A DNA stretch of 64,000 nt from Oceanicaulis alexandrii DSM 11625 (GTDB lineage: Bacteria > Pseudomonadota > Alphaproteobacteria > Caulobacterales > Maricaulaceae). Shown in pieces: positions 59,930-64,000 of the stretch. Made by a program: the position numbers and the translations under genes. The stretch is taken from NCBI RefSeq assembly GCF_000420265.1, contig NZ_ATUP01000001.1, forward strand, positions 744,001 to 808,000, read 5' to 3'. The number at the start of each line of letters is the position of its first letter. The first letter of the stretch is position 1. The notes under the pieces are model-generated. The model was given only the letters and a program-made list of their open reading frames with translations, searched no databases and was not told the DNA's origin.

Positions 59930-60547
59930 CTAGCCCAGACGCAATGTCGTCGCCGAGATGAAGGTCATCGGCGGAATAGGCAGATTTTCCGGGGCCGGGC
60001 CACGGCGAATCCGACCGGCGGTGTCGTAGTGCGAGCCATGACACGGGCAGAACCAGGCGTCATAGTCGCCAGCGCCTTCGGTCGGCACGCAGCCCAGATG
60101 GGTGCAGTTCGCGCTGGAGACCAGCAAGGACCCGCGAAGGCTTTCATCCACCTCGACGCCTGCGTCGATAAGGGCGGTGAATGCGGATCGGTTCTGATCA
60201 GTCGCAGGCGCGCTGTCTTCAAGGTTAGCATTGCGCGCCAGCGGGTCAGGAAGGCGAGACACCTCCACTTCCGCCGCTTCCGAAATTTCGGTCGCGGTGC
60301 GGCGACGCACGAAATGCGGACGCTCACGGAACATCACCGTGATTTCCGCGCCTTCTTCGAGTGCGCCGACATTCACCTCGGTGGTGGACAACGCAAGCGT
60401 ATCCGCCGCCGGGTTCATCTGATCGATGAACGGCCACAGCGTGAGAGCGCCACCGACGCCCACTGCTCCAACCGATGCGATGTAGAGAAAGTCCCGGCGC
60501 GACGGCTCGTCGCCGCCGGTCTCAGGATTGCTGTTCACGTCCGTCAC
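59930..60547 (-). CDS. petA: Rieske iron-sulfur protein of the bc1 complex
   Basis: The 205-aa protein starts with a twin-arginine-like signal anchor (EPSRRDFLYIASVGAVGVGGALTLWPFI) and carries the 2Fe-2S ligands in NCTHLGCVP and WFCPCHGSHYD. I chose the GTG at 60545-60547, preceded by AAGAGG, because the sequence upstream (GPARFCGAGSS) is not conserved in Rieske proteins. It is the first gene of the petABC operon; the order Rieske, cytochrome b, cytochrome c1 is the standard one. Confidence 0.95.
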   Translation of the reverse strand: MTDVNSNPETGGDEPSRRDFLYIASVGAVGVGGALTLWPFIDQMNPAADTLALSTTEVNVGALEEGAEITVMFRERPHFVRRRTATEISEAAEVEVSRLPDPLARNANLEDSAPATDQNRSAFTALIDAGVEVDESLRGSLLVSSANCTHLGCVPTEGAGDYDAWFCPCHGSHYDTAGRIRRGPAPENLPIPPMTFISATTLRLG

Positions 60548-60802
60548 GTGCCGACCTCTTGAATTCGAACTGCCCGCCCCGCAGAACCTGGCAGGCCCCA
60601 CGCACGCTAGCGCGCGATCTCAGACTTAGCGCACCGTTGCTGTTTTGCGGTGCGGCTTGCTGACGCAGTCCCGCTGAACATACAACGTGTCATCGGGGCG
60701 GATTAATGTGCGCCCCCATATTTTTCAACCTGATTATCCCGTAAAAAGGATCAGATTTTGCCGGTGATGGCGGTTATCCCCCGCAAATACAGGCGTGCAC
60801 GG

Positions 60803-62245
60803 TCAAATCAGTCCCGCACGCTCCAGCGCAGCGCTCAAAGGTTCAAAGCGATCACCCGCTTCCGCATGAACGCCAGCGGGATCCGCGTTCAGCGCTTCGC
60901 TCCGCAACCAGGCCTCAGACGCCGCAGCATCGGCGTCCACACCGACAAACGCCGCCACCTCTCGCGCCGCCGCTTGCGGATCGCTGAGGATGTCTTCATA
61001 GCGTATAGTGAGAATCCGCTCTGGAAACAGGGATTCCCAATGCTCGCACAGCCGGTTATGGCACGCCAGGACACGGGCGATGTCATCAGGGTGGTATGTC
61101 CAGTGCCGCGCCTTGCGGAACCGGGTCTTGTAGATCGACCAGGCCAGATCGCGCGGATCGCGGAAAATCCGCACCATCCGGGCCGCCGGCAGGCACACGC
61201 CGAATGCGCCCGCGGCCATTTCAGACAGCGAGCTGGGATCAATGATTCGTGACGCAGGCTGGCCCAAGGCTTCCTCGACCTGGCTCAGATAGCGCTTGGC
61301 CACATCGCCCAGGACATTGCGGCCCCACCCCGCCTCGATTGCCGCTGAAATCTCTGAAAGGGTCTGATCGCCCAAAGGCGTCGCGTTGAGCCAGAACAGG
61401 CCGTTATTGCGCATCAAGGCGCCCGCATCGGCGTCAGCCGCCAGCACCTGGCTCAGCCAGTCCGCGCCGGCGCAAGGCGGTGCGATCAGCAGCACCGGAC
61501 GCCCGTCAATGACGCCCGCCTCTTCATGCTGATCCACAAAGTTTGGCTCATAACTGGCGATCAGCGCCTTGACGGATTCTTCATGGCGACCGGTGTCAAA
61601 CGCGGTATCCGCCAGACAGAAGGACGCGCCCTCGGCCACGCGCATGGCCGCCACCGCATCCTCGCCCACATCGCGATAGGCCTTGGCCAGCGTATAGGCC
61701 AGCACGCCGCGCTGGGTGGAGGACATGGTGTCTGAGTTCTGGATACGCATTTCCTCGAGTGCGGCCAGCTCGGCGGAGCCCGCTTCAAAGGTCACGCATT
61801 CCGACAGGCCTTCCCACGCCATGACGTCGAACCGGTCCAGAGAAATGGCGCGCCGAAAGCTCAGCGCCGCCAGATTAGTGCGCCCCAGCGACAGAAGCGT
61901 GCGTCCCGCCCGTCTTTGCAGCGCCGGATCATTGGGCGCTTGGGCGATCAGCGTTTCGAGCACCTCAAGCGCACGCTGATGTCGCCCCAGCCCGGTCAGC
62001 GCGGAAACGAGCCAGAGCCAGGATTGCTGATAATTCGGAGAGGCTTCGGTCAGGCGTTCAGCCGCCAGCAAGGCGCCGGTTTCGTCGCCCACCTCGAGCG
62101 CCAGACTGGCCACGTCGCCCCATTGGCTGCCCAGCTGCGGCGCAGCCTCGATCAGGCGGCGCGCCTCGACTGAGACAGCCAGCAGGTCTTGTCGGGCTCG
62201 CGCATCACGCAGGTCGGTCAACGGATCAATCATGGCGACACTCAT
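60803..62245 (-). CDS. TPR-sulfotransferase protein
   Basis: The 480-aa protein has tetratricopeptide repeats in the first half (ARRLIEAAPQLGSQWGDVASLALEVGDETGALLAAERLTEASPNYQQSWLWLVSALTGLG, LGRTNLAALSFRRAISLDRFDVMAWEGL) and a C-terminal sulfotransferase domain: PVLLIAPPCAGADWLSQVL for the 5'-PSB loop, then ARMVRIFRDPRDLAWSIYKTRF for the 3'-PB motif and HWTYHPDD. The usual PSB Arg/Lys-Ser is replaced by APPCAGADWL, so PAPS binding may be altered. The start may be 62245 or 62233. Substrate unknown. It is divergent from hemF. Confidence 0.8.
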   Translation of the reverse strand: MSVAMIDPLTDLRDARARQDLLAVSVEARRLIEAAPQLGSQWGDVASLALEVGDETGALLAAERLTEASPNYQQSWLWLVSALTGLGRHQRALEVLETLIAQAPNDPALQRRAGRTLLSLGRTNLAALSFRRAISLDRFDVMAWEGLSECVTFEAGSAELAALEEMRIQNSDTMSSTQRGVLAYTLAKAYRDVGEDAVAAMRVAEGASFCLADTAFDTGRHEESVKALIASYEPNFVDQHEEAGVIDGRPVLLIAPPCAGADWLSQVLAADADAGALMRNNGLFWLNATPLGDQTLSEISAAIEAGWGRNVLGDVAKRYLSQVEEALGQPASRIIDPSSLSEMAAGAFGVCLPAARMVRIFRDPRDLAWSIYKTRFRKARHWTYHPDDIARVLACHNRLCEHWESLFPERILTIRYEDILSDPQAAAREVAAFVGVDADAAASEAWLRSEALNADPAGVHAEAGDRFEPLSAALERAGLI

Positions 62246-62387
62246 CCACACTCAAACTCGGCTTGATAAGGCGGCGAACACTAATGCCCGCCTGTCGCAC
62301 GCGCCAGCGCTTCAGGCGCCGTTTAGACTTGCCAGCGTCAGCTCAGATGTATCTTTTCCACACAGCCTGGACCCTTGAGGAGCGAGC

Positions 62388-63287
62388 ATGTCCGCAACCG
62401 CCAAACCCAGCGCCGACATCCTTTCGGATCGTCGCGCCCGCGCCAAAGCCTGGTTTGAATCGCTGCGCGACCGTATTTGCAGCGCCTTCGAAGCGCTCGA
62501 GGACGTCGCCGATCCAAAGCTCTATCCCGGAGAGGCGGGACGGTTTGAACGCACGCCCTGGGTGCGCGGCGACGGTGATGAAGAGCTGGGCGGCGGCGTG
62601 ATGGGCATGATGCACGGCCGCTTGTTTGAAAAAGTCGGCGTGCACGTCTCCACGGTTTTCGGCGAGTTCAGCCCGGAATTCGCCGCGCGCGTCCGCGGCG
62701 CCGAGACCGATCCGCGCTTTTACGCGACCGGCGTGTCCCTGATCGCGCACATGCGCAATCCCCACATCCCCGCCGTGCACATGAACACGCGCTTCATCAC
62801 CACCACGCAAAGCTGGTTTGGCGGCGGTATGGATTTGAACCCGACCCAGGATTACCAGCGTGACAAGGGGTTTGAGGACAGCGTGCTGTTTCATGAGGCC
62901 GCAAAAGCCGCTTGCGACGCCCATGACGCGACGTATTACCCGCGCTTCACAGACTGGTGCGACGAGTATTTCTGGCTCAAGCACCGTCAGGAATCACGCG
63001 GCACGGGCGGGATTTTCTACGACCATCTCGACACCGGCGATCATGAGGCGGACTTCGCCTTTACGCGCGATGTGGGCGAAGCCTTCCTGACCGCTTACCC
63101 CAAGATCGTCAAAACGCGCATGGACACGCCCTGGTCAGAGGACGACCGCGAAGAACAATTGGTGCGCCGCGGCCGCTATGCCGAGTTCAACCTTCTGTAT
63201 GATCGCGGCACCAAATTCGGGCTCGAGACCGGCGGAAACATCAATTCCATCCTGTCCTCCATGCCGCCCCACGCCCGCTGGCCATAA
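62388..63287 (+). CDS. hemF: Oxygen-dependent coproporphyrinogen III oxidase
   Basis: The 299-aa enzyme performs two oxidative decarboxylations in heme synthesis. It has [48 protein letters not shown] (with the conserved His residues), [30 protein letters not shown] and the final [23 protein letters not shown], matching HemF throughout. GAGGAG precedes the ATG. The aerobic enzyme and the bc1 operon nearby fit a respiratory lifestyle. Confidence 0.96.
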   Translation: MSATAKPSADILSDRRARAKAWFESLRDRICSAFEALEDVADPKLYPGEAGRFERTPWVRGDGDEELGGGVMGMMHGRLFEKVGVHVSTVFGEFSPEFAARVRGAETDPRFYATGVSLIAHMRNPHIPAVHMNTRFITTTQSWFGGGMDLNPTQDYQRDKGFEDSVLFHEAAKAACDAHDATYYPRFTDWCDEYFWLKHRQESRGTGGIFYDHLDTGDHEADFAFTRDVGEAFLTAYPKIVKTRMDTPWSEDDREEQLVRRGRYAEFNLLYDRGTKFGLETGGNINSILSSMPPHARWP

Positions 63288-63295
63288 GCGAAATC

Positions 63296-63327
63296 TTAAT
63301 CTGCGTTAACGACCGGTTAGCAGACTC
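63296..63327 (+). promoter_or_regulatory. CtrA-like boxes and a GANTC site
   Basis: TTAA-N6-TTAAC (63296-63310) and, sharing its right half, TTAA-N7-TTAGC (63306-63321) resemble the CtrA consensus TTAA-N7-TTAAC. GACTC at 63323-63327 is a CcrM methylation site. They lie 45 to 76 nt upstream of the start of the last gene, in the right position for cell-cycle control of it. Confidence 0.5.
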
Positions 63328-63371
63328 ATCGAACGCTATCCTTAAACGGCACCCCGCCTATGGAGCGTTAC

Positions 63372-64000
63372 ATGGTCAATACGGTTGGAACCCAAGGTCC
63401 ATATCTGGGCCCGAACGGCGCCAATGCAGCTACGCAAACCGAGATCGCAAAAGCGCGGTCCGGCGCCGCCGGGCAGGGTGAAAATTCTTCAAAAACCAAT
63501 GACACCGTCAGCCTGTCCGCGGCGGCGCAAGCGGTGCTGAACGGCGCCTCCGCGCGCGTGGACGCCCTGCTCGGCGAACGCGGAGACGCGATTTTCCGCA
63601 ACGCTCTGTCTGGCGCTCGAGCCTACAAGGACAATTTCGCCGCTACGCTGGAACAGCCCGGCCTCGACCCTGACGTCGCGCGCGACACCCGCATGAAGAT
63701 GCTTGCCCGCGAGCGCGAAGCGTTCACCGCCCCAGAACATACCGGCGACGTCTTGACCCGGGCGCGCGCCTATATCGAGTTCTACGATTCCCTGTCTGAG
63801 GACGAGCAGAACTCCGAGCGCTATCGCGGCACCCGTGAGACCATGCAGGCGATCGTGGAGCAAGAATCCGCCAAGGCCGGGGTTGAAGCGCCTGATTTGA
63901 GCCTGTCGCAAAGCCCGTTTGATGCGTTGTTGAACGCCTTGTCGGACGGCGAAGGCGGCATCGCCGAGCGTGACAGCCAAACGGTCGTTGAGCAGTTCCG
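63372..64000 (+). CDS. Hypothetical protein, N-terminal part (runs off the window)
   Basis: The reading frame from ATG 63372 stays open to the end of the window (about 209 codons). The N-terminus is polar (VNTVGTQGPYLGPNGANAATQTE) and contains NDTVSLSAAAQAVLNGAS, an element (V-S-L-S-A-A-A/G) seen in flagellar and secreted proteins of Alphaproteobacteria. The rest is helical and charged (RDTRMKMLAREREAFTAPEHTGDVLTRARAYIEFYDSLSEDEQ). No family is assigned. The CtrA-like boxes upstream hint at cell-cycle or motility control, but the evidence is indirect. Confidence 0.7.
   Translation, partial: MVNTVGTQGPYLGPNGANAATQTEIAKARSGAAGQGENSSKTNDTVSLSAAAQAVLNGASARVDALLGERGDAIFRNALSGARAYKDNFAATLEQPGLDPDVARDTRMKMLAREREAFTAPEHTGDVLTRARAYIEFYDSLSEDEQNSERYRGTRETMQAIVEQESAKAGVEAPDLSLSQSPFDALLNALSDGEGGIAERDSQTVVEQF

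Overview
The window is a 64 kb piece of a GC-rich alphaproteobacterial chromosome. The polarity factor PodJ, SapC, two UrcA-family proteins, a Zur-linked TonB receptor, GANTC sites next to CtrA-like TTAA motifs, and a fbcFBC-type bc1 operon all point to a stalked or dimorphic marine lineage near Maricaulis/Oceanicaulis/Hyphomonas. That placement is inference from gene content. I see no prophage, transposase, CRISPR array, rRNA or tRNA gene, and codon use looks uniform. It reads as core chromosome with a few accessory insertions.

Layout. 0-5 kb: 5' end of hisS, a DsbD/ScsB-type reductase with a secreted redoxin, SapC and OmpW. 5-9 kb: a His/Asp-rich ZnuD-like TonB receptor divergent from zur, then a hot-dog thioesterase. 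9-15 kb: two exported unknowns, then a tight operon of C5 DNA methyltransferase, flavin monooxygenase and Vsr, then a LysR regulator. 15.0-15.5 kb: a gene-free stretch that folds into a series of strong hairpins, followed by an AT-rich segment. 15.5-17.2 kb: two small charged proteins and a DUF5694 protein. 17.4-25.1 kb: a fatty-acid or branched-chain acid degradation block on the minus strand (MerR regulator, two acyl-CoA dehydrogenases, thiolase, FadB-type protein) with two small unknown genes inside it.

25-32 kb: an exported repeat protein, podJ, and a TauE/TIGR02186/DUF3429 membrane cluster. 32-45 kb: the four genes of the ligase-associated DNA repair set (pdeM, MBL-fold exonuclease, Lhr-type helicase, ATP-dependent ligase), here broken up by carbonic anhydrase, prolyl oligopeptidase, GST and AbgT genes. 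45-49 kb: MscS, a small membrane protein, a receiver-domain protein, two hot-dog thioesterases and two UrcA proteins. 49-55 kb: DUF2256/DUF393 divergent from a renalase-like flavoprotein, then MATE, pyrD, DUF952, an S24 repressor and an XRE/membrane protein pair. 55-64 kb: an exported repeat protein, mtnP with grpB, the cytochrome bc1 operon, a TPR-sulfotransferase, hemF and a truncated gene behind CtrA-like boxes.

The points most worth following up are the multi-hairpin locus at 15.1-15.3 kb, the methyltransferase-monooxygenase-vsr operon, the dispersed repair set, and the MerR operator with its apparently leaderless start.
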